From positions 1-17,529 of the forward strand of contig JAJDVB010000148.1 in NCBI GenBank assembly GCA_022826345.1: 17,529 bases of DNA, given 5' to 3'. The notes beneath the pieces are model-generated. The model was not told the origin of the DNA. It searched no databases and saw only the letters and a program-made list of their open reading frames with translations. Positions within the stretch are counted from its first letter, which is position 1. Each line of letters opens with the position of its first letter. Source of the stretch: Alphaproteobacteria bacterium (GTDB lineage: Bacteria; Pseudomonadota; Alphaproteobacteria; UBA828). Below, piece by piece: positions 1 to 7,482 of this stretch. A program made the position numbers and the translations under genes.

Positions 1-1372
1 AGTCCGCCGTGTCGTAGGGCGACGGCCCGACGTAGACCACGTCCTTGGTCCAGTCCTGACACTGCATCATGATCGTGGGCATGCCGAGCGACGGATCGTT
101 GGTCTCCGCCGGATACGGCGTTGCCGCCTGACCCCACATGAACCGGATGGTGCCCACCACGCCGCGATAGATCGATTCGCGGAGGAAGTGACACACCTTC
201 CTGTTCTGCTCGATGCCGTCGTAGGGCACGCCTGTGCCGCCGGCACGGGCGGCCGCGATCGCCCACAGGTAGTACGAGTCGTAGACCTGTCCGCCGACCG
301 ACGGGCTCATGTCCTGACCCCAGCGGTCGCGGATCTTCTTGGTGAAGATGTTGCCGATCTCGTCCTGCAGGGTGCCGATGGTGGTCGAGCAGAACACGCC
401 TTGGCCGGTCTCCTTGACGATGTCGAGGAAGGCCCGCTGCTGCAGCGCGTACTGCACGTAGACCAGGCTGTTGGTCGGGTTCTCGGCGAAGCCGGTGACC
501 AGACCGGTCTGATCGGTCGGGAATCCGTGAGTCGCCGCGATGATTGCGGGGTCGGCCTCCCGCGCACGCACCAGTGCCGGTCCCCAGTCATCGACCGGCT
601 GGGTCACGACATCATCGATCGCGAGCTCCCAGCCGAACTGCGGAGCCGTGTCGCGCACCGCAGCGGCGATGGTGATCGCATAGTCGATGCTGCCCGAGAA
701 GAGCACGAACTTGTTGTTTGGCCGCTTCCACTTGCCGAGCTTCTCAAGCTCGTCAAGGAAGTAGATCAGGCCCGAGCCGTAATAGTACTCCGACGGGTCG
801 TCCTGGAAGATGCACCAGTAGCGATCCGGATTGTCTCTCACCGCGAACTGGTGTCCGTACTGCGTGTTGTCGTGCATGTAGGGAATGCCCGCATCCGCGA
901 TGGTGTCGTACTCGGCCCGGACTGAGAGCGAGTTGTAGCCGTTGATGATGGCATGCACCTCGTGCCGGTCGATCAGGCGCCGCGCGGCCGAGGTCACGGT
1001 CTCGGCGGTGATCTCCTTGGTGTCCTCATAGTGGACCTCAATGGGCCGGCCGTGAATGCCGCCGTAGGAGTTGATCTCCTCCACCGCCAAGGTGATGCCC
1101 GCCTCGAAGTTGCGCGAATCCTCCGCGCCCCATCCGGTGTAGGGCAGCATGGCGCCGACCGGGATCGGCTCGCCGTCGGCCTTCGCGCCGTTGTTTAGCG
1201 CGATCAGGGTGTTGGCCCCGGCCACGCCCATCGCGCCGATCGCCGCAGTGCCGGCCATCGACATGAAGCCGCGCCGCGACGGGTTCAGCGGATCAATCAG
1301 ACCGCCAGAGGCCTTGATCTCCTCGTCGAACTTCTGCTTCTTCGTCTGCTTCCGTTTGTGAAACCACTCCAT
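1..1372 (-). CDS. Tat-exported ABC transporter substrate-binding protein, branched-chain amino acid/urea/amide type (3' end cut by window)
   Basis: The minus-strand frame is open from the ATG at 1372 to the window edge, giving 457 codons without a stop. A strong Shine-Dalgarno (GGGGAGG) lies about 7 nt upstream. The N-terminus has an unusually long charged stretch (KRKQTKKQK, residues 6-14). A twin-arginine motif SRRGFM (32-37) and a small hydrophobic segment (about 38-59) follow, so export in folded form by Tat is expected. The mature part opens with PIPVGAMLPYTGWGAEDSRN, then AVEEINSYGGIHGRPIEV, the typical start of a type I periplasmic binding protein of the Peripl_BP_6 (LivJ/UrtA/AmiC) class. 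These proteins deliver amino acids, urea or short amides to an ABC permease. The permease and ATPase genes would lie beyond the left edge. A divergent amidase next door suggests an amide or other nitrogen ligand, but this is inference. The C-terminus is missing. Confidence 0.9.
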   Translation of the reverse strand, partial: MEWFHKRKQTKKQKFDEEIKASGGLIDPLNPSRRGFMSMAGTAAIGAMGVAGANTLIALNNGAKADGEPIPVGAMLPYTGWGAEDSRNFEAGITLAVEEINSYGGIHGRPIEVHYEDTKEITAETVTSAARRLIDRHEVHAIINGYNSLSVRAEYDTIADAGIPYMHDNTQYGHQFAVRDNPDRYWCIFQDDPSEYYYGSGLIYFLDELEKLGKWKRPNNKFVLFSGSIDYAITIAAAVRDTAPQFGWELAIDDVVTQPVDDWGPALVRAREADPAIIAATHGFPTDQTGLVTGFAENPTNSLVYVQYALQQRAFLDIVKETGQGVFCSTTIGTLQDEIGNIFTKKIRDRWGQDMSPSVGGQVYDSYYLWAIAAARAGGTGVPYDGIEQNRKVCHFLRESIYRGVVGTIRFMWGQAATPYPAETNDPSLGMPTIMMQCQDWTKDVVYVGPSPYDTAD

Positions 1373-1473
1373 CGAGCCGCCTCCCCTTGCTTGTGGTTCG
1401 AAGGTCGCACACCAGCCGACGGGCGAAGCGCCGCGCCGACCGAGTCTTCAAAGTTGTGAATCGGAGTTTAGCG

Positions 1474-1488
1474 ACGGCGCTGCGCCGT
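1474..1488. promoter_or_regulatory. Candidate operator: 15-bp palindrome in the divergent SBP/amidase intergenic region
   Basis: The sequence ACGGCGC-T-GCGCCGT is a perfect 7-bp inverted repeat around one central base. It sits mid-way in the 254-nt space (1373-1626) between two divergent genes, where a shared repressor or activator could bind. No convincing -35/-10 pair was found on either side, and GC-rich DNA gives such palindromes by chance fairly often. The rest of the intergenic region shows nothing else that I can identify. Confidence 0.25.
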
Positions 1489-1626
1489 GCGCAAGCGCGC
1501 AAAGCCCACGGTCTGGCGGAGGCGAGGGGCATTGCCCGGTCAGTCGCGCAGCACCAACTGTCGCGTGGCCGTGGGAGCGGCTACAAAGGCTGGCGCCAAG
1601 ACGGGAGCGGCGGGAGGCGATCGGCC

Positions 1627-3012
1627 ATGAGCGGCGACTGGCATCTGATGAGCGCGCTTGCGCTGGGCGCAGGGATCGAGAGCGGTGCCATCGACCCGCG
1701 GACGCTCACCGAGCACTTCCTCGAGCGAATCGAGGCAGCCGACGGCGACCGCGCGATCTACCTGCGCCTTACCGCCGAGCGCGCCCGCGCCGAAGCAGAG
1801 GCGGCGCACCGGCGCGCCCAGGCGGGCCAGAGGCAATCGCCGCTCGACGGCGTGCCGATCTCGTGGAAGGACCTCTACGACAGCGCCGGCAACGTCACCG
1901 GCCACGGCACGCCTGCGCTGGCGGACCGCGTCGCCCGACGCGACGCAACGGTTCTGGCGCGCGCCACCCGCGCGGGCCTGGTCTGCCTCGGCAAGACCAA
2001 CCAGAGCGAGTTCGCCTTCTCCATCCTCGGGCTCAATCCCAAGCTGGGCACGCCGCCCAATCCCTTCGACGCCACCGTCGACCGCCTGCCCGGCGGGTCG
2101 TCCTCGGGTGCAGCGGTCTCCCTCTCGCGCGGCCTCGCCGCCGCTGCCATCGGCTCGGACACCGGCGGCTCCGTGCGGGTGCCGGCTGCGTGGAACGGCC
2201 TCGTCGGTCTCAAGACGAGCTTTGGGCTGCTGCCGCTGGGTGGTGTGCTCGGGCTCAGCACCAGCATGGACACGGTAGGCCCGCTGACCCGCGACGTGGC
2301 CGATGCCGCCGCCCTCTTCGCGGTGCTCGACGGGCGCTTCGGCGCCGGCAACCGCCCGGCCCCCGACCTCGCAGGCGCCGCGCTCGACCGAGACCGATTC
2401 GCACTGCCGACCACGCTCGTGTGGGACTCACTCGATACAGGCGTCGAAGCCGCGACGCGCGGTGCGGTCGAGCGCCTACGCGCCGCCGGCTGCACCATTG
2501 GTGAGACGCCGGCACCCGAGTTCGACGAGGCCGAGGCGTTGGTTGGCCGCCTCGGCCCCTATCACGCCGCCGAGTGCCACGCGCTCTGGTACGACGTGAT
2601 CGAGTCGCGGCCCGAGCAGGTCTACACACCCATTCTGCAGCGCATCCGCTCCGGTGCTGAGATGTCGGCCACCGATGCCGCGCGGACCAAGCAGGGACTC
2701 GGCGAGATCGCCGGACGCCTGCACGCGCGAATCAGGCGGCACGGCGTTCTCGTCATGCCCACGGTGGCGGTGAGCGCGCCGCCCATCGCCGACCTCGAAG
2801 CCGACATCGAGGTCTATCGCGCGGCCAACGTCGCGATCCTGCGCAACACGCGCCTCGCGAATTACCTGGCGTGCTGCGCCCTGACGCTCCCCTGCGGGCG
2901 GGACGGCAACGGCGTGCCGGTGGGTCTCATGCTGATGGCGCCGCCCGGTGACGAGGAGCGGCTGTTGCGCCTGGGCCGCGCTATCGAGCCTGTGCTGGCT
3001 GGCGACGTCTGA
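1627..3012 (+). CDS. Amidase-signature family hydrolase
   Basis: A 461-aa protein of the amidase signature (AS) family, which hydrolyses amide bonds (carboxamides, aryl amides, carbamoyl groups) to acid plus ammonia or amine in the cytoplasm. The Ser-cisSer-Lys triad is readable. Lys81 is in VPISWKD, the cis-Ser is Ser158 in GGSSSGAAVS, and the nucleophile is Ser182 in GSDTGGSVRVPA. The cis-Ser to nucleophile distance is 24, as in GatA and FAAH. Length is normal for the family. The ATG at 1627 is chosen because GGGAGG (1612-1617) lies 9 nt upstream and the protein then starts in the usual place; the frame stays open upstream to 1387 but that stretch has no family similarity. There is no gatC or gatB nearby, so it is more likely a catabolic amidase than GatA. 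Its divergence from the transporter binding protein suggests a shared substrate. The 3' end overlaps gpmI on the other strand by 32 nt. Confidence 0.93.
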   Translation: MSGDWHLMSALALGAGIESGAIDPRTLTEHFLERIEAADGDRAIYLRLTAERARAEAEAAHRRAQAGQRQSPLDGVPISWKDLYDSAGNVTGHGTPALADRVARRDATVLARATRAGLVCLGKTNQSEFAFSILGLNPKLGTPPNPFDATVDRLPGGSSSGAAVSLSRGLAAAAIGSDTGGSVRVPAAWNGLVGLKTSFGLLPLGGVLGLSTSMDTVGPLTRDVADAAALFAVLDGRFGAGNRPAPDLAGAALDRDRFALPTTLVWDSLDTGVEAATRGAVERLRAAGCTIGETPAPEFDEAEALVGRLGPYHAAECHALWYDVIESRPEQVYTPILQRIRSGAEMSATDAARTKQGLGEIAGRLHARIRRHGVLVMPTVAVSAPPIADLEADIEVYRAANVAILRNTRLANYLACCALTLPCGRDGNGVPVGLMLMAPPGDEERLLRLGRAIEPVLAGDV

Positions 3013-4561
3013 CCCGCGCTGCCGGGGCGGGGCAAGTCAACGAGCGCCCGGTCATCGCTGCCGGTGCAGGCAGGCCCATGAGATCGAGCACCGTCGGCGC
3101 AATATCGGTAAGCCCGCCGTCGCCGAGCGCCAAGCCCGGCGCGCCGACGAGCACGGCGGGGACGGGGCCATCGGTGTGAGCCGTGTGGGGTGTCGCGCCA
3201 TCGGCGCCCCGCATCCGCTCGGCGTTGCCGTGATCGGCGGTGATAAGCAGCGCGCCGCCCGCCTCCTCCACGGCGTCGGCGAGCCGGCCGAGGCAGCGGT
3301 CCACCGTCGCGACCGCCGTCATTGCGGCGTCGAGGTTGCCGCTGTGGCCCACCATGTCGGTGTTGGCGTAGTTCACGACGATCAGGTCGAATCGCCCGCC
3401 TGCGATTGCCTCCACCGCGCGGTCGGTGACCGCCGGCGCCGACATTTCGGGCTTGAGGTCGTAGGTCGCGACCTTGGGCGAGGGCACGAGAACCCGTTCC
3501 TCCCCTGGCAGCTCCCGCTCCTCGCCGCCGTTGAGGAAGAAGGTGACGTGGGCGTACTTCTCGGTCTCGGCGACGCGTAGCTGCCGCAGCCCGGCACGTG
3601 AGACGACCTCGCCCAGGTGATCCGCCACCTGAAGCGGCGGGAAGAGCGTGTCGGTCAGGCGATCCAGGGTTTCGGAATAGCTGCACATGCCGCAGGCTGC
3701 GGCGAAGTCTGGCCAGCGCGTGCGCACGAAGCCGTCGAAGGCCGGGTCGAGCAGTGCCGCCATGATCTGGCGCGCGCGGTCCGCCCGAAAATTGGCCATG
3801 ATCAGCCCGTCGCCGTCGGCCATTCCCTCGTAGCCGGCGATCACCGCAGGCTCGACGAACTCGTCGCCGATGTCCTCCGCATGGCTCTTGCTCACGGCTT
3901 CTGATGCGCTTGCCGCCGGCCGGCCCTGCGCGGAGACCACCGCGTCGTAGGCCCGCGCGGTCCGCTCCCAACGCCGGTCCCGGTCCATGGCGTGGTAGCG
4001 GCCGGCGACCGTCGCGATCCGCACGTTCGGAAGATCACCAAGAGCCGCCTCGAACGTCGGCAGGTTGCCGAGCGCCGAGCGCGGCGGTACGTCGCGGCCG
4101 TCGAGGAAGGCGTGGATCGCCACCGGCACGCCGGCGCCGCTCACGATCCGCGCGAGCGCCGCCATGTGTTTCTCGTGCGAGTGGACACCGCCCGGCGAGA
4201 CCAGCCCCATCAGGTGGCAGCGGCCGCCGCTCTCGCGCAGCCGCTCCATCAGTGAGAGGAGAGCAGGGTTGCGCGCGAGCGAGCCGTCGGCCACGGCGGC
4301 GTCGATGCGGGGCAGGTCCTGCAGAATCACTCGGCCTGCGCCAATGGTTATGTGGCCGACCTCGGAGTTGCCCATCTGGCCTTCGGGCAGGCCTACGGCA
4401 GGGCCGGCGGTGGCGAGCAGGCCGTAAGGGCGGGCGGCGGTCAGACGGTCCCACACCGGCGTCTCGGCAAGCGCGATGGCGTTGTGCTCGGTCTCTGCCC
4501 GATGCCCCCAACCGTCCAGTACGCACAGGACGACGGGGCGATATGCGCGCTCGCTCCCCAT
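2981..4561 (-). CDS. gpmI: 2,3-bisphosphoglycerate-independent phosphoglycerate mutase
   Basis: A 526-aa cofactor-independent phosphoglycerate mutase (iPGM), the Mn-dependent enzyme that interconverts 3- and 2-phosphoglycerate in glycolysis and gluconeogenesis through a phosphoserine intermediate. Seen in the sequence are the N-terminal metal motif CVLDGWG (Asp16) and the phospho-acceptor Ser66 in GQMGNSEVGH. Also present are the substrate loop HAFLDGRDVPPRSA, then GRYHAMDRD, MANFRADRAR, VNYANTDMVGH and the C-terminal metal motif ITADHGNAERM. The length is slightly above the usual 510. The ATG at 4561 is preferred because MGSERAYRPVVL matches the family start. An in-frame GTG about 14 codons upstream is possible, and neither has a strong Shine-Dalgarno. 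It lies 50 nt downstream of the OsmC-family gene on the same strand and probably shares its transcript. In many alphaproteobacteria gpmI sits beside murein-hydrolase activator and carboxyl-terminal protease genes, so this setting is atypical. Confidence 0.96.
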   Translation of the reverse strand: MGSERAYRPVVLCVLDGWGHRAETEHNAIALAETPVWDRLTAARPYGLLATAGPAVGLPEGQMGNSEVGHITIGAGRVILQDLPRIDAAVADGSLARNPALLSLMERLRESGGRCHLMGLVSPGGVHSHEKHMAALARIVSGAGVPVAIHAFLDGRDVPPRSALGNLPTFEAALGDLPNVRIATVAGRYHAMDRDRRWERTARAYDAVVSAQGRPAASASEAVSKSHAEDIGDEFVEPAVIAGYEGMADGDGLIMANFRADRARQIMAALLDPAFDGFVRTRWPDFAAACGMCSYSETLDRLTDTLFPPLQVADHLGEVVSRAGLRQLRVAETEKYAHVTFFLNGGEERELPGEERVLVPSPKVATYDLKPEMSAPAVTDRAVEAIAGGRFDLIVVNYANTDMVGHSGNLDAAMTAVATVDRCLGRLADAVEEAGGALLITADHGNAERMRGADGATPHTAHTDGPVPAVLVGAPGLALGDGGLTDIAPTVLDLMGLPAPAAMTGRSLTCPAPAARVRRRQPAQAR

Positions 4562-4564
4562 GGC

Positions 4565-4579
4565 CGGGGTTCTACCCCG
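4565..4579 (-). other. Small perfect hairpin directly upstream of the gpmI start codon
   Basis: On the minus strand the sequence CGGGGT-AGA-ACCCCG forms a 6-bp GC-rich stem with a 3-nt loop, ending three bases before the gpmI ATG. It occupies the place of the missing Shine-Dalgarno. It could lower initiation at this ATG or act as a processing signal between the OsmC-family gene and gpmI. It has no T-tract and so is not a standard terminator. Chance is possible. Confidence 0.3.
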
Positions 4580-4611
4580 CCCACCCCGGATTCGCCACGG
4601 CACGCGCCGCT

Positions 4612-5133
4612 TCAGCCCGATCCCGCGCGGTCGCTGCGGCTGATGGTCACCGGGGCGTCGCCCGTGAGCGTCTGGTAGACCACGCAGTAGCGCTCGGTCA
4701 GCTTGTAGAGCCGGTCGAGGTCCTCCGGCGCGGCATCGCTTTCCAGCGCGAAGTGCAGGCGGATCGCGCGGAAACCCACCGGCGCGTCGCGATCGACGCC
4801 GAGCGTGCCGCGCACGTCGAGATCGCCTTCGGCGCTCACCCGAGCGTCCCGGATGTCGATGGAGAGCGCGGTCGCGACGGCTCTCAGCGTCACGCCGGCG
4901 CAGGCGACGAGGGCCTGGAGCAGCATGTCGCCGGAGCATGCCTGGAGCCCGGTGCCGCCGCCCGAGGGGTGCAGCCCGGCCTCGACCAGCGCCTTGCCGG
5001 TATCGACCGAGCAGGCGATCTCCGAATCGTCCACCGCGCCCGAAGCCTTGAGCACGATGAGGGCGGCATCGGCGTCCTCGCGGTAACGCTCCTTGAGCGG
5101 CGCTTGCAGCGATCTGAGTTGGTCGGCGTCCAT
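4612..5133 (-). CDS. OsmC/Ohr-family protein
   Basis: A 173-aa cytoplasmic protein of the OsmC/Ohr superfamily, whose members reduce organic hydroperoxides with a reactive cysteine pair or have unassigned thiol functions. The family signature is visible: GGTGLQACSGDMLLQALVACAGVT (within residues 59-82) carries Cys66 and Cys78, and the second conserved cysteine is Cys150 in LTERYCVVYQTL. An extra Cys41 lies near the N-terminus. The helix-plus-VACAG pattern is closer to the OsmC-like/YhfA branch than to classical Ohr, so peroxidase activity is not assured. Two ATGs lie 9 nt apart. AGAGAGG directly abuts the first (5142) and is correctly spaced for the second (5133), so 5133 is taken as the start. 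It lies 14 nt after the flavin monooxygenase stop and is almost certainly co-transcribed with it. A peroxide or thiol-protective role beside a flavin oxygenase is plausible inference. Confidence 0.9.
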   Translation of the reverse strand: MDADQLRSLQAPLKERYREDADAALIVLKASGAVDDSEIACSVDTGKALVEAGLHPSGGGTGLQACSGDMLLQALVACAGVTLRAVATALSIDIRDARVSAEGDLDVRGTLGVDRDAPVGFRAIRLHFALESDAAPEDLDRLYKLTERYCVVYQTLTGDAPVTISRSDRAGSG

Positions 5134-5142
5134 GGTTTGCAT

Positions 5143-5149
5143 CCTCTCT
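5143..5149 (-). promoter_or_regulatory. Shine-Dalgarno that fixes the OsmC-family start
   Basis: AGAGAGG on the minus strand touches the ATG at 5142 with no spacer but stands 9 nt from the ATG at 5133, so it selects the latter. It overlaps the TAG stop of the upstream monooxygenase (5148-5150), which suggests translational coupling. Confidence 0.6.
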
Positions 5150-6500
5150 AACGTCGATATTGGGCGGCGGGGTGGCGTGCCGATAATCGGGCGTTTCCGA
5201 ACAGCTTCTCGCGCAGCGTGCCCGGCGCGTAGTCCGATTGCACCAGCCCGCGCCGCCTTAGCTCCGGCACCACGCTCTCGATGAAGTCCGCGAAGGTGCC
5301 GGGCGTCACCGCGTAGACGATATTGAAGCCGTCCACGCCCGCTTCGTGCCAGGTCTCGAACGTGTCCGCGATCTGCTCGGGTGTGCCGACGAGGAACTGG
5401 CCCGACGCGCGGGAGCGGATGAGGTCGCGGAAGGTGACCGACTTGTCCGGCGCCGATTCGATCAGCCCCCGCACCACGCCCTGCATGGCGTCGGTCTCGA
5501 GGCTCGCGAGCGGCGCATCGAGGCCGATCGCGCCCAAGTCCACACCGACGCTGCCGCTCATGTGCGCGAGGCCGCCGTCGACACTCGATTGCGCCGCGTA
5601 GTCCGCCGCCTTGGCCTTGGCCTCCGCCTCCGTTCCGCCCACCACGGGCGTCACGCCCTGGAAGAACAGGATGTCCTCCGGTGACCGCCCGCGTCGCGCG
5701 GCGCGGGCCCGGATGTCCTGCACCACGCCGGTGGACGCCTTGAGACTCCGCATGGAGGCGAACATGAAGACGCACTCCGCATGGGTGGCGGCGAACTCGC
5801 GCCCGCGCTCCGACGAGCCCGCCTGGAAGAGCAGCGGCGTCCGCTGCGGCGAAGGCTCGGAGAGATGCGGCCCCTCGACCTCGTAGTACGCGCCTGCATG
5901 ATCGATGGAGTGGATCCTGTCGGGGTCGGCGTAGCGGCCGCGCGCGGTGTCGCAGAGCACCGCGTCCTCCTCCCAGCTTCCCTCCCAGAGCTTGTAGGCG
6001 ACCTCCAGATACTCCTCGGCGCGGGCGTAGCGCTCGTCATGGGGTGGTAGTCCGCCGAGGCCGAGATTGGTGCCCGCGTTGGGCAGGTAGGAGGTCACGA
6101 TGTTCCAGGCGATCCGCCCCCGCGTGATGTGATCCAGCGTCGAGATCTGGCGGGCGAACGTAAATGGCGGCACCTGCAGCACGGAGCTGGTGAAGGCGAA
6201 GCCGAGGTTCTCAGTCGCCATCGCCATGGCCGGGATCAGGGGCATCGGATCATTCGCCGGAATCTGCACCGCTTCTTGGATCGCGGTCTCCGGCCCGCCG
6301 CGATAGAGGTCGTAGGTGCCGATCACGTCGGCGAGGAAGAGCGCGTCGAAGCCGCCCCTCTCCAGCAGCCGGGCGAGCTCGATCCAGGGCTCGATCCGGT
6401 TGAACTCGCGCTGGCGCGTGTCGTCCCGCACCCAGAGGCCGTGCTGGATGTGGGAGACGCAGTTCATCGAGAACGCGTTGAGGTGGATGCGCTTCTTCAT
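5148..6500 (-). CDS. FMN-dependent monooxygenase, NtaA/SnaA/DszA family (luciferase-like)
   Basis: A 450-aa protein of the nitrilotriacetate monooxygenase component A family within the bacterial-luciferase superfamily. Relatives (NtaA, EmoA, DszA, SnaA) use FMNH2 and O2 to cleave C-N or C-S bonds or oxidise ring compounds. Motifs seen are LADVIG (56-61), the FARQISTLDHITRGRIAWN block leading into NIVTS (about 115-137), the HDERYARAEEY segment (154-164), QAGSSERGREFAA (226-238, the FMN phosphate region) and GTPEQIADTFETWHEAGVDGF near the C-terminus. Length is normal. The ATG at 6500 has a GGAGG about 9 nt upstream. These enzymes need reduced FMN from a separate flavin reductase, and none is encoded in the window. 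It is the first gene of a minus-strand run with the OsmC-family gene and gpmI, and is divergent from an SDR dehydrogenase. The substrate is unknown. Confidence 0.93.
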   Translation of the reverse strand: MKKRIHLNAFSMNCVSHIQHGLWVRDDTRQREFNRIEPWIELARLLERGGFDALFLADVIGTYDLYRGGPETAIQEAVQIPANDPMPLIPAMAMATENLGFAFTSSVLQVPPFTFARQISTLDHITRGRIAWNIVTSYLPNAGTNLGLGGLPPHDERYARAEEYLEVAYKLWEGSWEEDAVLCDTARGRYADPDRIHSIDHAGAYYEVEGPHLSEPSPQRTPLLFQAGSSERGREFAATHAECVFMFASMRSLKASTGVVQDIRARAARRGRSPEDILFFQGVTPVVGGTEAEAKAKAADYAAQSSVDGGLAHMSGSVGVDLGAIGLDAPLASLETDAMQGVVRGLIESAPDKSVTFRDLIRSRASGQFLVGTPEQIADTFETWHEAGVDGFNIVYAVTPGTFADFIESVVPELRRRGLVQSDYAPGTLREKLFGNARLSARHPAAQYRR

Positions 6501-6637
6501 CGGCGTCCGCCTCCGGGATCGCGAACCAGCATGGCACGCCCGCGCCGGCTGCGAAATGCGCGTGACGTGCTGCCGGAATTGCCCACTCTAGTATGGTCGA
6601 AATCCTCGAGTCGTTTCGGTGACCGGCGGAGGAGGCG

Positions 6638-7435
6638 ATGGCGGAAGATCGTGCGGCGAGCGGGACAGTTGGTGTGAAAGACAAGATCGTGCTGATCACC
6701 GGCGCGTCGCGCGGCATCGGCGCTTGCTGTGTGCGTGCGCTGCTCGATGACGGTGCCTCTGTCGTCATCCACTACAACCAGAACCGGGTGGCGGCTGAGG
6801 CGCTGGCCGAAGCAGCGCCCGATCGCTGCCACCTGGTGGGTGCTGATCTAACGGATGAGGCAGCGCCCAAGACGCTTTGGCGAGAGGCGGTCGCCTGGCA
6901 GGGCCGAATCGACGTGCTGGTCAACAACGCCGCGGTCTATGAGGCCGAGCCCGCCTTTGCCGACGACGATGCCTGGCCTGTAGCGTGGCGCAAAGTCTGG
7001 CAGCGCACCCTGCAGCTCAACCTCCTGGCGCCTGCGGAGCTTGCCACGCGCGCCGTCGCACACTTCCGCGAGCGCGAGGAGGGCGGCATTCTGATCCACC
7101 TTTCGAGCCGCGCCGCGCATCGGGGCGAAAAGCCGCTGCTCGGCTCCTATGCTGCCAGCAAGGGCGCGCTCAACGCGCTGAGTCATACGCTCGCCCGCAC
7201 CCACGGTGGCGAGGGAATCCTCTCCTACGCGGTGGCGCCGGGCTGGGTCGGCACCGACATGTCGTGGGACTACATCAACGAGACCGGCGATCGCGGCCCG
7301 CTCGGCGAGAACGCGCTGGGCACGCTGATCCCGCCCGAGGAGGTGGCGAACATCGTGACCTTCCTCGCCTCGGGCGCGGCCCGGCATGCCACCGGCACCG
7401 TCATCGACATCAACGGAGCGTCTTTCCCGCGCTAG
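6638..7435 (+). CDS. SDR-family NAD(P)-dependent oxidoreductase
   Basis: A 265-aa classical short-chain dehydrogenase/reductase. The Rossmann glycine motif TGASRGIG is at residues 21-28, the NNAA motif at 96-99, and the active-site Asn at 128 (LQLN). The catalytic Ser lies in LSSR (156/157) and the YxxxK pair is Tyr171/Lys175 in YAASKGAL. The C-terminus ends DINGASFPR, as in FabG-like enzymes. The start at 6638 has overlapping GGAGGAGG just upstream (2-5 nt spacing); a GTG at residue 13 is a weaker alternative. It would oxidise an alcohol or reduce a ketone in the cytoplasm; the substrate cannot be deduced. It shares a 137-nt divergent promoter region with the flavin monooxygenase, which hints at a common pathway. 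A TAGTAT element near 6589 is only a weak -10 candidate. A lipoprotein gene follows 47 nt downstream. Confidence 0.93.
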   Translation: MAEDRAASGTVGVKDKIVLITGASRGIGACCVRALLDDGASVVIHYNQNRVAAEALAEAAPDRCHLVGADLTDEAAPKTLWREAVAWQGRIDVLVNNAAVYEAEPAFADDDAWPVAWRKVWQRTLQLNLLAPAELATRAVAHFREREEGGILIHLSSRAAHRGEKPLLGSYAASKGALNALSHTLARTHGGEGILSYAVAPGWVGTDMSWDYINETGDRGPLGENALGTLIPPEEVANIVTFLASGAARHATGTVIDINGASFPR

Positions 7436-7482
7436 CAGGCAAGAGCCCGTCGTGGAAGGCGCAACGACCACGGAGGACAACC

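Noticed and set aside
1387..1626. 80-codon N-terminal extension of the amidase
   Set aside because: No family similarity, no ribosome binding site at that start, and a strong Shine-Dalgarno correctly placed for ATG 1627.
3904..5151. Plus-strand open frame opposite gpmI and the OsmC-family gene
   Set aside because: Arg/Pro/Ser-rich translation without domain pattern; both opposite-strand genes are clearly real.
4562..5775. Upstream extension of gpmI and other minus-strand frames through the OsmC-family and monooxygenase genes
   Set aside because: These are out-of-frame readings of same-strand genes; the iPGM family begins at about the 4561 ATG.
6985..7482. N-terminal extension of the lipoprotein frame through the SDR gene
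   Set aside because: It is a shifted reading of the SDR; the lipoprotein signal peptide and Shine-Dalgarno define the start at 7483.
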